Positions 29,579-39,042 are shown, numbered from the stretch's first letter. The stretch: DNA of 64,000 nt from Calothrix membranacea FACHB-236 (GCF_014696315.1 NZ_JACJPX010000007.1:1-64000); one strand, 5' to 3'. Numbers and translations: made by a program. The notes: generated by a model from the letters alone, not told the origin.

Positions 29579-30196
29579 AGCCTTATATTGCCGACATTCT
29601 GGAGCCTCTGGGTTGTCTTTACAGTACTCTTCAAAAGAAACTTTAGCTGACTCCATACCTTCAGCTTTTTGGTGAGCTGCTTCGGCTTGGAGTTCTTCAA
29701 CTTCATCCCAAGCGGCGGCGCAGGCTTTAGAATAGGCTCCTTGTTCGGTACAAATACCGCGAGCTTGTGCGATCGCTTCTTGAATTCTCTCTTCTAAAAG
29801 TAAAGCTTTGGGAGCCTCAACAAAGTCACTTTTTGTCAGAATATCGGTAATCGAGATAATCCCTAATAACTTACCTTGAATCACAGGTGCCCTACGAATC
29901 CCAGTATTAGCAAACAACCGCGCTACATATTCCACACTCAATTCAGGATTGACGATAATGCATGGCTTACTCATGATTTCATAAATCCTGATCTGCTTGG
30001 GATCTTTACCGTAGGCTGTGACTTTGTAAACAATATCAGTTTCTGTGACGATGCCATAGGCATCATGCTCATAACGACGATCCACAACCAGAGCGCGCAA
30101 TCCCTTATCCTTCATTAGCCCCACCGCTTCAGCAACAGTCGCTGACCCGCGAATGGTAACTACGTTCTTGGTCATTATATCTTCAGCTTTCATCAT
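29576..30196 (-). CDS. CBS-CP12 fusion protein
   Basis: A 206-residue protein with two CBS motifs (about 1-60 and 70-125: ALVVDRR ... GIVTETDI and APVIQGKLLGIISITDI) and a CP12 domain (about 140-206). The CP12 part keeps the N-terminal Cys pair (ICTEQGAYSKAC), the AWDEVEELQAE core and the C-terminal pair (EEYCKDNPEAPEC). CP12 redox-switches the Calvin-cycle enzymes GAPDH and PRK, and CBS pairs bind adenine nucleotides. A dual redox and energy sensor is plausible. The ATG at 30196 is chosen because AGGAG lies 9 bases upstream. The longer ORF start at 30253 is not supported. Confidence 0.93.
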   Translation of the reverse strand: MMKAEDIMTKNVVTIRGSATVAEAVGLMKDKGLRALVVDRRYEHDAYGIVTETDIVYKVTAYGKDPKQIRIYEIMSKPCIIVNPELSVEYVARLFANTGIRRAPVIQGKLLGIISITDILTKSDFVEAPKALLLEERIQEAIAQARGICTEQGAYSKACAAAWDEVEELQAEAAHQKAEGMESAKVSFEEYCKDNPEAPECRQYKA

Positions 30197-30938
30197 TGCT
30201 GTAGTCTCCTGGTAAATATTACTATGCGGTGCAAGCGCCAGGCGACAGCGCACACAGTAGTGCTAAGTAATGAGTCTTGATTGCTGAGTGCTGAGTAATT
30301 CTTACAATCAGCATTCAGCACTTTTAACTCAGCACTGTTTTAGCCAGCTACAACAATAACCTTAGACTAGCTTTCAACTCTTGATGATATCGAAAGTGAC
30401 CGAAGAAAGGCATGAGTCATACTGTGGGGTGCGAAATTTTTCTGAAAATTATTTTTCCCTGTACCAATAAGCTTTCAAGCTGCTAAATTTATTTATGAAA
30501 AAAAAAGAAAGATTTCTTTCGCCCTTTCCCCTGAAAGAATTTCACCCATTAAATTATCCAATTTTGATTACGCAGACGATGATTCCAAGTCTCCCTCATC
30601 TGCTCCATCTGCTTACACTGAGTGCAACTCCCTTAGGGGCTTCCAACTAAAAAAATATACTATCGCTTTTTTGACAGGGGGAAGAAATAAAATATTCTCT
30701 CTCGTAAATTGGATAATTTATTTTCTGGAAGTCCCTTATAAGCCAGATGAGCAGAAGGTAAATTTTTAACGAATAATTGTCTAATACTCATGACTCATAA
30801 AGATTGAACAGTTAGGATGAAATCATCCTTAAACTTTATTTGAATTTTTTTTTAAAGCAGAACTTTCCCGCAGCAGCATTACTTAGAGAATACGCAAAGT
30901 GCGATCGCTAATTCAGTAAATTCACTATACCCAAACAT
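30197..30938. other. Long intergenic region with a 15-base inverted repeat pair
   Basis: About 740 bases without a coding-looking ORF. A perfect 15-base inverted repeat frames 30550-30720. The rest has AT-rich tracts and a CT-rich stretch near 30590. I saw no tRNA, riboswitch or other known RNA. It carries the promoters of the CBS-CP12 gene and of the plus-strand gene at 30939. Confidence 0.45.
30550..30720. repeat. 171-base unit with perfect 15-base inverted ends
   Basis: TAAATTATCCAATTT (30550-30564) and AAATTGGATAATTTA (30706-30720) are exact reverse complements around a 141-base non-coding core. No flanking target duplication is visible. It may be a decayed miniature element or a regulatory structure. 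Confidence 0.55.
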
Positions 30939-32111
30939 ATGCAAAAACGAAATTATCCCCCGGCATACTTACGTTATCTTAAAGCCAGGTTACGCAATCT
31001 CAGCAGACCTAGCTTTTGGGGTACAGCAATTTTTTTAGCTGTGTTTGGGATAGGAATGTGGCAATACTTGTCAAATCCAGATGTTTTTGCTCGCAAGTCA
31101 CAGCCAGAAGTTGCTTCACCTAAAGTTGCTGACTCTTCCTTTACTGCCGAAGACCGAGCTGTGGTTGCAGACATAGATAATTTCCCAGTATTAATTAAAG
31201 ACTATGAACAAGCAATTTTGGCGGCAACTTTAACTAACCCACCAGAAAAATCATCAGCCCAGAATAGCCCAGGCCTTTTTGAGGATGTTATCAACAAACA
31301 ACCATCTACGGCTAATGAATCTAAATCAAATCTAGGTTTGCCAATAGTAAATGACACATCTGCACCTCAAGCGAATAATCCCTTTGTTGTACAAACAGAA
31401 AATTTATTGCAGATGAAGTCTGGTTATGGTGGTAGCCATTTGTTAGGTGCTAAATCTTTAACTACACCCTTAGAACAAACAGCGAATGCAACAACTCCTT
31501 TAAATCAAGGGGTGGAATTAGCTAATCAAAGCAACAAAATTCAAAATCCTGCTACCATTAGTCCTTTACAAACTGCTATTAATCAATCCCCAACTCAGAA
31601 TCTCTCTGGTTACAACAACACCGCTTCCAGTTCCACAAATATTATGGGAACTGCTTCCTACAGCAATTTCACATCAACCAATCAAAATCTCTCTGGTGCT
31701 GCTAATCCCACAAATATCATGGGAACTGCTTCTTACGACAATGCAACAATAACACCAGCGACTAGCAACATACCAAGTCAGCCTTTACCTGTTAACACTA
31801 ACTTGAGTACAGGGACAGTTTATTCTCAACCAACAGTCACAAATTTACCCCAAAATTCTTACAGTAACTTTAATAATAGCCAGACATTACCTAATGGCAT
31901 ACAAACAACATCAGTGACATCATCTGTCACTTCGGCTGTAACCACTAATATTGCACCATACTCTACGCCATCTCAAATTCCTAATGTTGTAAATAATTCA
32001 ACCCCATCAGTATATGGCAATTATGGTGTACAGCAGTCTAGGATGTCTCTTCCTCGTCCTACACCCGGGCCTTATGGTGGAGTGCAGATTAACGGCTATA
32101 CATATCCTTAA
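30939..32111 (+). CDS. Anchored, Ser/Thr/Asn-rich low-complexity protein
   Basis: A 390-residue protein. A basic N-terminal segment (first 25 residues) precedes one membrane helix (about 28-45, WGTAIFLAVFGIGMWQYL). The long tail has no Cys after the helix and is rich in Asn, Ser, Thr, Gln and Pro. Two tandem copies of a unit containing TNIMGTASY lie at about residues 220-268, matched at the DNA level by direct repeats at 31599 and 31686. It ends in a Pro/Gly-rich stretch (PRPTPGPYGG). This suggests a flexible envelope protein, but I know no family. A stretch with biased codons is expected for such composition. Confidence 0.65.
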   Translation: MQKRNYPPAYLRYLKARLRNLSRPSFWGTAIFLAVFGIGMWQYLSNPDVFARKSQPEVASPKVADSSFTAEDRAVVADIDNFPVLIKDYEQAILAATLTNPPEKSSAQNSPGLFEDVINKQPSTANESKSNLGLPIVNDTSAPQANNPFVVQTENLLQMKSGYGGSHLLGAKSLTTPLEQTANATTPLNQGVELANQSNKIQNPATISPLQTAINQSPTQNLSGYNNTASSSTNIMGTASYSNFTSTNQNLSGAANPTNIMGTASYDNATITPATSNIPSQPLPVNTNLSTGTVYSQPTVTNLPQNSYSNFNNSQTLPNGIQTTSVTSSVTSAVTTNIAPYSTPSQIPNVVNNSTPSVYGNYGVQQSRMSLPRPTPGPYGGVQINGYTYP

Positions 32112-32137
32112 GAATCCTTACGTAATAGAAATAACAT

Positions 32138-32241
32138 ATAGGATTCCTATTTGATTTTTGAAAAAATGATTTGACTAGAAGCTTGCTATACAAAGGCTTC
32201 TTTCTCAGTATACTTAGCAAGATTCAAGTAGGATTCCTATA
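32138..32241. mobile_element. MITE-like element
   Basis: A 104-base non-coding unit. Its left end ATAGGATTCCTATTTGA and the reverse complement of its right end ATAGGAATCCTACTTGA match at about 15 of 17 positions, giving terminal inverted repeats. An internal hairpin (AGAAGC ... GCTTCT) lies in the middle. It encodes no transposase, so it would need help to move. The flanking target duplication is unclear. Confidence 0.55.
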
Positions 32242-32333
32242 GTTAAAATATATCAACCGCAAGAAACGGGTGGCTTTGTATTGACAACATCGGTAAATTG
32301 AGGAAATGCTAATACTTCTGGAATCGACCTTGG

Positions 32334-33230
32334 ATGATTTCGATGCAGACTGTGACTACCCATGACAGCAGAGATTATCAGCGGATTGCTCAGGCGATCG
32401 CATTTATGCGCCAAGCCCATCTCAACCAACCCGATCTAGCTACCGTTGCCCAGCATATAGGTTTGAGTGAGTATCATTTTCAACGGCTGTTTACTCAGTG
32501 GGTAGGCATTAGCCCTAAGCGTTTTTTGCAATATCTCACGGTTGAATATGCTAAATCGCAAATCACCAAAACTAAAAGCTTACTAGATTTAACATTAGAT
32601 GTAGGGCTATCAAGCCCAGGAAGATTGCATGACTTATTTGTGAACTTAGAAGCAATGTCCCCTGGTGAATTCAAAGCAGCCGGAGCAGGTTTGCAAATTC
32701 ACCATGGTATTCATGAGACTATGTTTGGCAAAGCTCTCATTGCTACAACTGAGCGTGGTATTTGCAACCTGCATTTCTTAAATACAACAGATGAGCAATC
32801 TGCCGTACAAATACTTCAGCAAGAATGGTCAAAGGCTGAAATTATTCACGATCAGCAAGTAACTCAACCTTTGCATGACTTGATTTTTGGCTCAGTAAGC
32901 TTCCAAGAACAAAAACCGCTAACGCTTTTAGTTAAAGGCACTAACTTTCAGATTCAAGTTTGGCGCGCACTTTTGAGAATACCATTTGGGGGTATGATAA
33001 CTTACCAAAGCATTGCCGAAATGATTGGTCGCCCCACTGCTACAAGAGCTGTTGGTAATGCTGTAGGTAAAAATCCTATCTCCTACCTCATTCCCTGTCA
33101 TCGTGTAATTCGAGAATCTGGAGAACTTGGTGGTTATCGTTGGGGTTTGGAGAGAAAGACTATCCTTTTGGCTTGGGAAGCTGGTTGTACAGTTCTTGAC
33201 AATCTCTCCACTGAAGAAGACAGACTCTGA
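32334..33230 (+). CDS. AraC-type regulator fused to O6-methylguanine-DNA methyltransferase
   Basis: A 298-residue protein. Residues about 1-115 are an AraC-type helix-turn-helix pair (VAQHIGLSEYHFQRLF ... SPGRLHDLFV). Residues about 130-298 are the methyltransferase, with the acceptor Cys255 in IPCHRVIRE and the DNA-binding region GMITYQSIAEMIGRP. It repairs O6-alkylguanine by transferring the alkyl group to this Cys. It resembles Ada but lacks the N-terminal zinc-binding alkyl-phosphate sensor. So alkyl-phosphate-triggered activation as in Escherichia coli Ada is unlikely. Possible starts are 32334 or 32343. It stands alone. Confidence 0.92.
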   Translation: MISMQTVTTHDSRDYQRIAQAIAFMRQAHLNQPDLATVAQHIGLSEYHFQRLFTQWVGISPKRFLQYLTVEYAKSQITKTKSLLDLTLDVGLSSPGRLHDLFVNLEAMSPGEFKAAGAGLQIHHGIHETMFGKALIATTERGICNLHFLNTTDEQSAVQILQQEWSKAEIIHDQQVTQPLHDLIFGSVSFQEQKPLTLLVKGTNFQIQVWRALLRIPFGGMITYQSIAEMIGRPTATRAVGNAVGKNPISYLIPCHRVIRESGELGGYRWGLERKTILLAWEAGCTVLDNLSTEEDRL

Positions 33231-33355
33231 AAAAATTACTGCTTTAATATCCTGAAAACATAAATTTTAGGAATAAGCCAAAGCTTACTGTATCTATATA
33301 CAATTACTTAATTAACCGCAATCAAATTAGAGAATAATTTTGGATATCAATTAAT

Positions 33356-33589
33356 ATGCGTACTATAAGTCCTTATATAGCGCTGATTGGTTGGATAATA
33401 ACTTTCGCTGCTCAACTATACATTGTAATTAAAGCGTTTCGCGTCTCTGCTTTAAAAGGATTTTTGTGCCTATTGATGCCTGGATATATACTTTTTTTTG
33501 GCACAACAAGAAAAACAAGGCAAACAAAAGCGTTGATTTTCTGGGGAGTAGGTTTACTTTTATTTATTCTCGGGTTAATAAATTCATAG
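33356..33589 (+). CDS. Small two-helix membrane protein
   Basis: A 77-residue protein with two hydrophobic helices (about 6-28 and 56-74) and a short helical segment between them at LLMPGYILFFG. A basic stretch (RKTRQTK) sits before the last helix. I do not recognise a family with certainty. It resembles small conserved membrane proteins of cyanobacteria in which a PGY motif lies between helices. No clear Shine-Dalgarno. Confidence 0.6.
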   Translation: MRTISPYIALIGWIITFAAQLYIVIKAFRVSALKGFLCLLMPGYILFFGTTRKTRQTKALIFWGVGLLLFILGLINS

Positions 33590-33665
33590 TTTGTAGAGAC
33601 TTTGATTAATTTATATATGCCTTGCTGTACTAGCTTTGCGATCGCACTCAAAGCTATACTGAATG

Positions 33666-34229
33666 TCACTCTAATAACCAAGCAAACAAATCTTTGACTG
33701 TCAGCTGTAACTCACCCGCAAATAATGGCGTAGGTAGAATTGCATCTTGTTCATCAAACACCTGAGTTTCTTGCTTAGGGCGATAAACAAACACTGTTTG
33801 CTCATCTGGATCAATCAACCATCCCATTTGAGTTCCATGCTTGAGACAATGGAGAATATTTTTGGTTACCTTTGTTTGGCTTTGATCAGGAGACAAAATT
33901 TCAATAGTCCAATCGGGAGCAATGGGGAATATGTTAGCAACTTCCCCATTTTCATCACGGGGAATCCTACTCCAGATAAACACTGCGATATCTGGTACAA
34001 TTGAACGTCCGCCAAAAGTACAACGCAATTCAGGAAATGCACGAGCAACTCGTTTAGGTTTAACTACAAAATTGATCGCAGGTACAAGTTCTCCTTGCAG
34101 CGTGCTATGTTTCCCTTGTGGCATCGGTTTGGGGATAATTTGACCATCAATGTACTCACTAGCAGGTTTCGTTTCTGGTAGCTGCAGAAATTCCTCCAGT
34201 GTTAGAGTTTTGCTTGCTGCTTGTAGCAT
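33666..34229 (-). CDS. Uma2-family (DUF820) putative endonuclease
   Basis: A 187-residue protein of the Uma2 family, which has the PD-(D/E)xK nuclease fold and is highly multiplied in cyanobacteria. It has SEYIDGQI at the start, the acidic VPDIAVF strand and the WTIEILSPDQS motif (Glu then a Ser-Pro), followed by a Lys-rich segment. The natural substrate is not established for most members. It could be a mobile-element or toxin-like nuclease. It is adjacent to a decayed gene region (34424-35097) on the same strand. Confidence 0.88.
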   Translation of the reverse strand: MLQAASKTLTLEEFLQLPETKPASEYIDGQIIPKPMPQGKHSTLQGELVPAINFVVKPKRVARAFPELRCTFGGRSIVPDIAVFIWSRIPRDENGEVANIFPIAPDWTIEILSPDQSQTKVTKNILHCLKHGTQMGWLIDPDEQTVFVYRPKQETQVFDEQDAILPTPLFAGELQLTVKDLFAWLLE

Positions 34230-34423
34230 TTAGGGATTGGCTCTAGAACTGCTAGACTATCTCAAATCTCTATTTATTTTAAGTAGAAAACTAGTTTCTA
34301 CTTGTCAGTTATTTATCTAGCTTATGCCTTGGATAAATTTACTTCCTATTTGCAATAAACATGAAGTTTACTATTTATATTAGGTTTTGTTATGTCTGTG
34401 TTCTAAATTTTTTTTAGCAATCA

Positions 34424-34789
34424 TTACTTCCACCAAGCAGGTTGCTTATCAATCAGTATTTTGCAATCGGGAACTGTAATATCTCCACCTACCCAAGCTT
34501 TCCTAATTGTAGCTCGAAAGTCTTTCAGCAGATTTAGAGACATCCCATGATTAGGGGTGCGATACCTTTTTGATCTTTTGAAGTAACCCCCAGCAGACAT
34601 CTCATTACCGTCTGAACTATACCAATTTGATTCCTCTACCCAAAGTTGATATTCATCAAAGTGAATAGCAGCTATATCTAAATCTTGCAGCCAATTTAAC
34701 GTGTATAAGGTTGTTCCATCAAAAGGCCAGGAATAACCCGGTAATGTTTGACATTTAATAGCAAATACATAAACTTTACCTGTGTTCTT
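34424..34789 (-). pseudogene. Trp-rich C-terminal fragment in another frame, no start codon
   Basis: A 121-codon open frame on the minus strand with strong coding character (VYVFAIKCQTLPGYSW ... ILIDKQPAWWK, then stop). It has no usable start, since a TGA (34790-34792) closes it upstream and there is no early ATG, GTG or TTG in frame. It overlaps the ORF 34696-35097 in a different frame. The simplest reading is one gene split by a single indel near 34785. It could also be a second gene that lost its start. The family is unknown to me. Confidence 0.55.
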
Positions 34790-35097
34790 TCACGGGTTTC
34801 AGCCTCGTGGCGTAACCGACGAGCATAGGCTTGACCATCTGTAATGCCAGGACGTGAATTGATCACACCTTCACTTTGCCAATAAGCAACAAGTTCCGCC
34901 CCTGTCTTGGGTGGATTTGCTATCACCTGTCTAACAGTGAGAACACGAAGAATGTATTCAGAAAGAGTCAAGTTCAGCTGGGAAGCTTCATCACTAAGTT
35001 CGTTTCCTAGCTCTGGTGGCAAATTAAGATTATAATACTCACTCTGTTTGTCCTGTTGAGCTTGGATTATAGATTGATATTTACATACTTCCCGCAA
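34696..35097 (-). pseudogene. Antitoxin-like N-terminal part with frameshifted end
   Basis: A 133-residue ORF. The part LPPELGNELSDEASQLNLTL, then SEYILRVL, looks like a ribbon-helix-helix antitoxin-type DNA-binding protein, and GAELVAYWQSEGVI with ARRLRHEAETRE is typical of small cyanobacterial toxin-antitoxin partners. The last about 30 residues seem to come from a shifted frame, because the true continuation is visible in frame 34424-34789. The start is also odd, a TTG inside a 27-base palindrome, with no ATG nearby. I infer a decayed gene at both ends. It could be an antitoxin alone if translation starts later. Confidence 0.5.
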
Positions 35098-35113
35098 TTC
35101 AATTGCGGGAAGT
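35087..35113. repeat. 27-base palindrome
   Basis: ACTTCCCGCAATT and AATTGCGGGAAGT pair around a single central C. It overlaps the first codons of the antitoxin-like ORF, so this start codon is doubtful. It may be an inserted repeat or a cruciform/operator site. Confidence 0.7.
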
Positions 35114-35184
35114 TATGTCAATTACCTGAGAACTAAGATGAGAGCGCAATTTACTAAAAGTAAGTTCATTGCTGATAAAAGCTT

Positions 35185-35284
35185 ATACCAAATCAAATAA
35201 TGTTTGCGGCACATCAATAATATTAAGAGGTCACGGCACTGCCGTGACCCTACAATCTGTCGCATTCTTTTTTAAAATTGGTAT
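35185..35284. mobile_element. Small non-coding MITE-like unit
   Basis: ATACCAAAT begins and ATTGGTAT ends this 100-base non-coding unit, giving short inverted ends. A perfect hairpin, GGTCACGGCA with TGCCGTGACC (35229-35249), lies within it. It sits between the decayed gene and mfd. The short ends make this tentative. Confidence 0.45.
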
Positions 35285-35295
35285 TAGATTATCAA

Positions 35296-38200
35296 TCAAA
35301 CAACAGCCACTTCCGGAATTGCCCCCTGCATTTTACTCATAGCATCAAGTAAACCCTGCAATTGTTTATCTGCTTTGAGAACTGCTAAACCTCTCACTGT
35401 TACTTTACCTGGAGAATAGACAAACCGCGTTTTCAAACTGTCTGGTAAGTTCGCAGCGAGTAAGTTCCAAGCTGGTTCTTCCATTGGAGTTTCTAAAATG
35501 ATGTGCTGTTTGTTTTCGGGTTTAATGCGACTAAATCCTAATTTCTTCGCTAGCTGTTTGAGTTCCATTACTCGCAATAATTGACTGGCTGGTGCGGGAA
35601 TTGCACCATAGCGATCGCTCCATTCGGCTTGAATCTGGTTTAATTCTTCTCTAGATTTCGCTGCTGCTACTGCACGGTAAGCACTCATCTTTTGATCTAA
35701 GTCGGGGATGTAATCGGCGGGAATGAATGCTGTGAGATTAAGGTCAATTTGCGTATCGTCAACTTTGGGAATTTCCTGTCCGCGGATTTCGCGAATGGAT
35801 TCTTCCAACATTTCCATATACAAATCAAAGCCGATCGCATCCATTTGACCGGATTGTTCTGCACCTAGCAAGTTCCCAACACCACGAATTTCCATGTCGC
35901 GCATTGCTAGTTGATACCCAGATCCCAGTTGGGTAAATTCTTGAATAGCTCGTAATCGCTGGCGTGCGGCTTCCGATAATGTTCGCTGCTGGGGGTAAAA
36001 TAACCAGGCGTGCGCTTGAATCCCCGCACGTCCCACACGACCACGTAATTGATACAGTTGTGACAATCCAAAGCGGTGGGCATCTTCAATTAAAATGGTG
36101 TTGACTCTGGGAATATCTAAACCAGATTCAATAATTGTTGTACAAACTAAAATCTCTGCATCACCATTGTTAAAGGTAAGCATTGTTGATTCTAGCTGTC
36201 CTTCATCCATTTGACCGTGAGCTACGGCAAACCTGGCTGAGGGAATGATTTCGCGCAATTTTGCGGTTGTCTCTTCAATTCCTTCCACCCGGGGAACTAC
36301 GTAAAATACTTGTCCACCTCTGTCTAGCTCTTGACGAATAGCTGTACGGATAGTTTCATAATTCATCTGGGCAAGATGAGTTTGAATTGGTCGCCGGGAT
36401 GGGGGTGGTGTGGTAATTAAGCTCATTTCCCGAATCCCCGACAAAGACATATATAAGGTACGGGGGATAGGCGTAGCAGATAGAGTCAGCACATCTACCT
36501 GAGTTTTGAGGCTTTTAATTTTCTCTTTTTGGTTAACGCCAAAGCGCTGTTCTTCATCCACAACCAATAGTCCTAAATCGCGGAAGGCTACTCCTTTGCC
36601 TAAAAGTTGGTGTGTTCCCACTACTACATCTAGTTCTCCCGTAGATAAGCGCTTTTGAATTTCTCGCCGTTCTTCCGCAGTGCGGAAGCGGTTGAGTAAG
36701 CCAACATTCACTGGGTAAGGGGCAAAGCGTTCTTTGAGGGTGTGGTAATGTTGCTGGGTGAGAATGGTTGTTGGTGCAAGTAAAGCCACTTGTTTACCTG
36801 CGGTGACAGCTTTGAAAATAGCGCGAATTGCTACTTCCGTTTTCCCGAAACCGACATCGCCACAAACCAAGCGATCCATTGGGCGATCGCTTTCCATGTC
36901 GCGTTTGACATCCTGTACAGCTTTTAGCTGGTCTGTAGTCGGTTGGTAGGGGAAAGAATCTTCCATTTCCTCTTGCCAAGGCATATCTTGTGGGTAGCTA
37001 AAGCCTTGTTGTTGCGATCGCGCTGCATATAATTTCAGCAAGTCCACAGCCAATTTCTTGATGGCTTTGCGGACTTTATTTTTGGTATTTTCCCAAGCCT
37101 TACCCGTCATTTTGTGCAGTTCGGGTGCTTTATCGGCGGTAGTACGGAACCGTGATAAAGAACCAACTTGATCGGCTGCAACTCTTAGCAAACCGTCAGC
37201 ATACTGCACCACAATATAATCGCGGGTTTCATCGTTAATTGTCAGACTTTCAAGTTTGACAAATTTACCAATCCCATGACTGCGGTGAACTACATAATCT
37301 CCCGGACGTAGCTTGTTGGGGTCAACTTGCTTCGATGCAGCTTGGCGGCGCTTGCGAATGTAACTAGGTGTAGCTAAGGAATGCTGACCGTAAAATTCCC
37401 TATCTGTAACTATTACCAAGCGGAAGGTGGGGAGAATAAAACCCTCAAGTTCCGCCAACCCAGAATACTTTAGTGCTACAGGTATATGGTTAATTTGCAG
37501 CTTCTCAATTGCTAAGTAATCGCGGGGATTCGGGATAAACTGTGCTGGACAATCATGTTCTTGCAACAGCGAAACCGAACGAGAAGGTTGCGCCGAAATT
37601 AGCCAAGTCGAAAAATTGCGATCGCGTTCTTGACGTAATGTCTCAGCCAGTTTAGCAAATTGATGCGGTGTAACCGGAACAGGTCTACTGGCGAGATTAA
37701 TTCCAGTATTTTCTTCTGCTAGTTCCGATAAATATACTCGTTTAAAGTTCTCTGCTGTTGCCAAACAGTCATCAAAAGACCGATGGATTTTCGGCAATTG
37801 TATAGAGCCTAGACCAATTTCCCCAGTTCCCAGCGACCATTGTTCCTCAGCATTTTCTACCCAGCGATCGCTATGAGCATGACATTGTTCTGGCTCATCA
37901 ATGGCAACTAGGGTATTTTCGCCTAAATAGTCTAATAAAGATGCCGGTTGCTCAAAAGCTAACCCCAAAAATCGACGGCTTCCTTCGAGAATTCCTGAGT
38001 CTTGAGTACTGATTCCTGAGTCAGAAGTTAATTCAGCAGTTATTGCTGCGAAATCAACACGATTCTTGAGTTCATCTGTGACAATGGGCGCAAAACTGGT
38101 AGGGGTAAGTACAATATGGTCAATTTTGTCAAGGGCAGATCGTTGAGTCGCGGGATCGAATTCCCGGATTTGTTCAATCTCATCGCCAAACCATTCCAAC

Positions 38201-38823
38201 CGCACTGGTAACTCTGACGCTACAGGAAAGATATCAACAATATCACCACGCCGACTCCATTGCCCTTCTGTTTCTACCAAGGGTACTCGTTCATAGCCTA
38301 AAGTAGCGAGTTTGGTACTAAAGGTATTTAAACCAAATTCCATCCCCTTTTTTAAAGTCAGACAATAAGGGATAAAAGCTTCTGGTGGTGGTAGATGGGG
38401 TTGTAATGCGCCAGTTGTAGCTACAATGGCAATTTTTGGCTGTTGACTGTTGACTGTTGACTGTTGACTGTTGGCTGCTTCTTGACTCTTGACCAAATCA
38501 GCCAACACCTGCATTTGTCCCCAAGTCATTTCCGTTTCGGGGTCAAAAGGCTCATAGGGTGATGCTTCGGAGGTGGGATAAAAATACACGTTTTTCCATC
38601 CCATTGCTTCTAATTGTGCATAAGCGCGTCCTGCTTCCTCCAAAGTGGCACACACCACAAATAAATTCTTGTCAGAATTTTGCGCCAATGCTGAAGCCAC
38701 TAAACCCTTAGGAAGGCGGGGAATACCATTTAACCGCAAATCCTGTTGACGATTGAGTTTAGAAACTAGCTCGGTGGTTAGTGGCGATCGCACTAAAGCA
38801 CGCACAATAGAAGAAAATGCCAT
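35296..38823 (-). CDS. mfd: Transcription-repair coupling factor
   Basis: An 1175-residue ATP-driven DNA translocase that removes stalled RNA polymerase at lesions and recruits UvrA. The N-terminal UvrB-like part (about 1-450) is followed by the polymerase-binding CarD-type domain (about 500-560, [14 protein letters not shown]). Two helicase lobes (about 600-1000) come next, with GDVGFGKTE (Walker A), DEEQRFG (Walker B) and QLRGRVGR (motif VI). The C-terminal TRCF domain (about 1050-1150) is complete. It carries an in-frame heptamer insert coding [11 protein letters not shown] (about residue 117-127) in the UvrB-like part. It has its own leader behind a heptamer block at 38896. Confidence 0.95.
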   Translation of the reverse strand: MAFSSIVRALVRSPLTTELVSKLNRQQDLRLNGIPRLPKGLVASALAQNSDKNLFVVCATLEEAGRAYAQLEAMGWKNVYFYPTSEASPYEPFDPETEMTWGQMQVLADLVKSQEAANSQQSTVNSQQPKIAIVATTGALQPHLPPPEAFIPYCLTLKKGMEFGLNTFSTKLATLGYERVPLVETEGQWSRRGDIVDIFPVASELPVRLEWFGDEIEQIREFDPATQRSALDKIDHIVLTPTSFAPIVTDELKNRVDFAAITAELTSDSGISTQDSGILEGSRRFLGLAFEQPASLLDYLGENTLVAIDEPEQCHAHSDRWVENAEEQWSLGTGEIGLGSIQLPKIHRSFDDCLATAENFKRVYLSELAEENTGINLASRPVPVTPHQFAKLAETLRQERDRNFSTWLISAQPSRSVSLLQEHDCPAQFIPNPRDYLAIEKLQINHIPVALKYSGLAELEGFILPTFRLVIVTDREFYGQHSLATPSYIRKRRQAASKQVDPNKLRPGDYVVHRSHGIGKFVKLESLTINDETRDYIVVQYADGLLRVAADQVGSLSRFRTTADKAPELHKMTGKAWENTKNKVRKAIKKLAVDLLKLYAARSQQQGFSYPQDMPWQEEMEDSFPYQPTTDQLKAVQDVKRDMESDRPMDRLVCGDVGFGKTEVAIRAIFKAVTAGKQVALLAPTTILTQQHYHTLKERFAPYPVNVGLLNRFRTAEERREIQKRLSTGELDVVVGTHQLLGKGVAFRDLGLLVVDEEQRFGVNQKEKIKSLKTQVDVLTLSATPIPRTLYMSLSGIREMSLITTPPPSRRPIQTHLAQMNYETIRTAIRQELDRGGQVFYVVPRVEGIEETTAKLREIIPSARFAVAHGQMDEGQLESTMLTFNNGDAEILVCTTIIESGLDIPRVNTILIEDAHRFGLSQLYQLRGRVGRAGIQAHAWLFYPQQRTLSEAARQRLRAIQEFTQLGSGYQLAMRDMEIRGVGNLLGAEQSGQMDAIGFDLYMEMLEESIREIRGQEIPKVDDTQIDLNLTAFIPADYIPDLDQKMSAYRAVAAAKSREELNQIQAEWSDRYGAIPAPASQLLRVMELKQLAKKLGFSRIKPENKQHIILETPMEEPAWNLLAANLPDSLKTRFVYSPGKVTVRGLAVLKADKQLQGLLDAMSKMQGAIPEVAVV
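38439..38473 (-). repeat. Heptamer array inside mfd
   Basis: About four to five copies of TGTTGAC on the plus strand (GTCAACA on the coding strand) lie in frame in the UvrB-like part of Mfd and encode [11 protein letters not shown]. The same peptide core and the same heptamer lie inside the ClC gene at 2289-2319. Confidence 0.85.
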
Positions 38824-38895
38824 AACTTTTACTATAAATTTGGAGTCGTCGAGTAGCAGCTTATGTCAACCATTTTAAATACTGTTAACAGCCGT

Positions 38896-39042
38896 CTGGG
38901 GACTGGGGATTGGGGACTGGGGCGATGAGGGAGATGAGGGAGCAGGGGGGACAAGGAGACAAGGCGCAATTACTATTACTCATTACTCATTACCCATTAC
39001 TCATTACCCATTACCCCATGCCCCATGCCCCATGCCCCATTC
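38896..39042. repeat. Composite heptamer block between mfd and the CNNM gene
   Basis: In order: GGGGACT/GGGGATT units, a GAGGGAGATGAGG part, GGACAAGGAGACAAGG, CATTACT/CATTACC units, then CCCCATG units. It repeats the order of the block at 15291. The two genes start divergently from this gap, 73 bases to one side and 95 bases to the other, so both promoters are squeezed beside it or lie inside it. Confidence 0.85.

Noticed and set aside
30361-30440. Possible riboswitch or small RNA upstream of the CBS-CP12 gene
   Set aside because: Short paired segments can be drawn but none matches a known class. Support is too weak to annotate.
36758-36979. Short plus- and minus-strand ORFs inside mfd, and similar ones inside clc, ligA, lysS, ppk1 and the porins
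   Set aside because: They are shadows of a conserved gene in other frames, with no start signals or domains.
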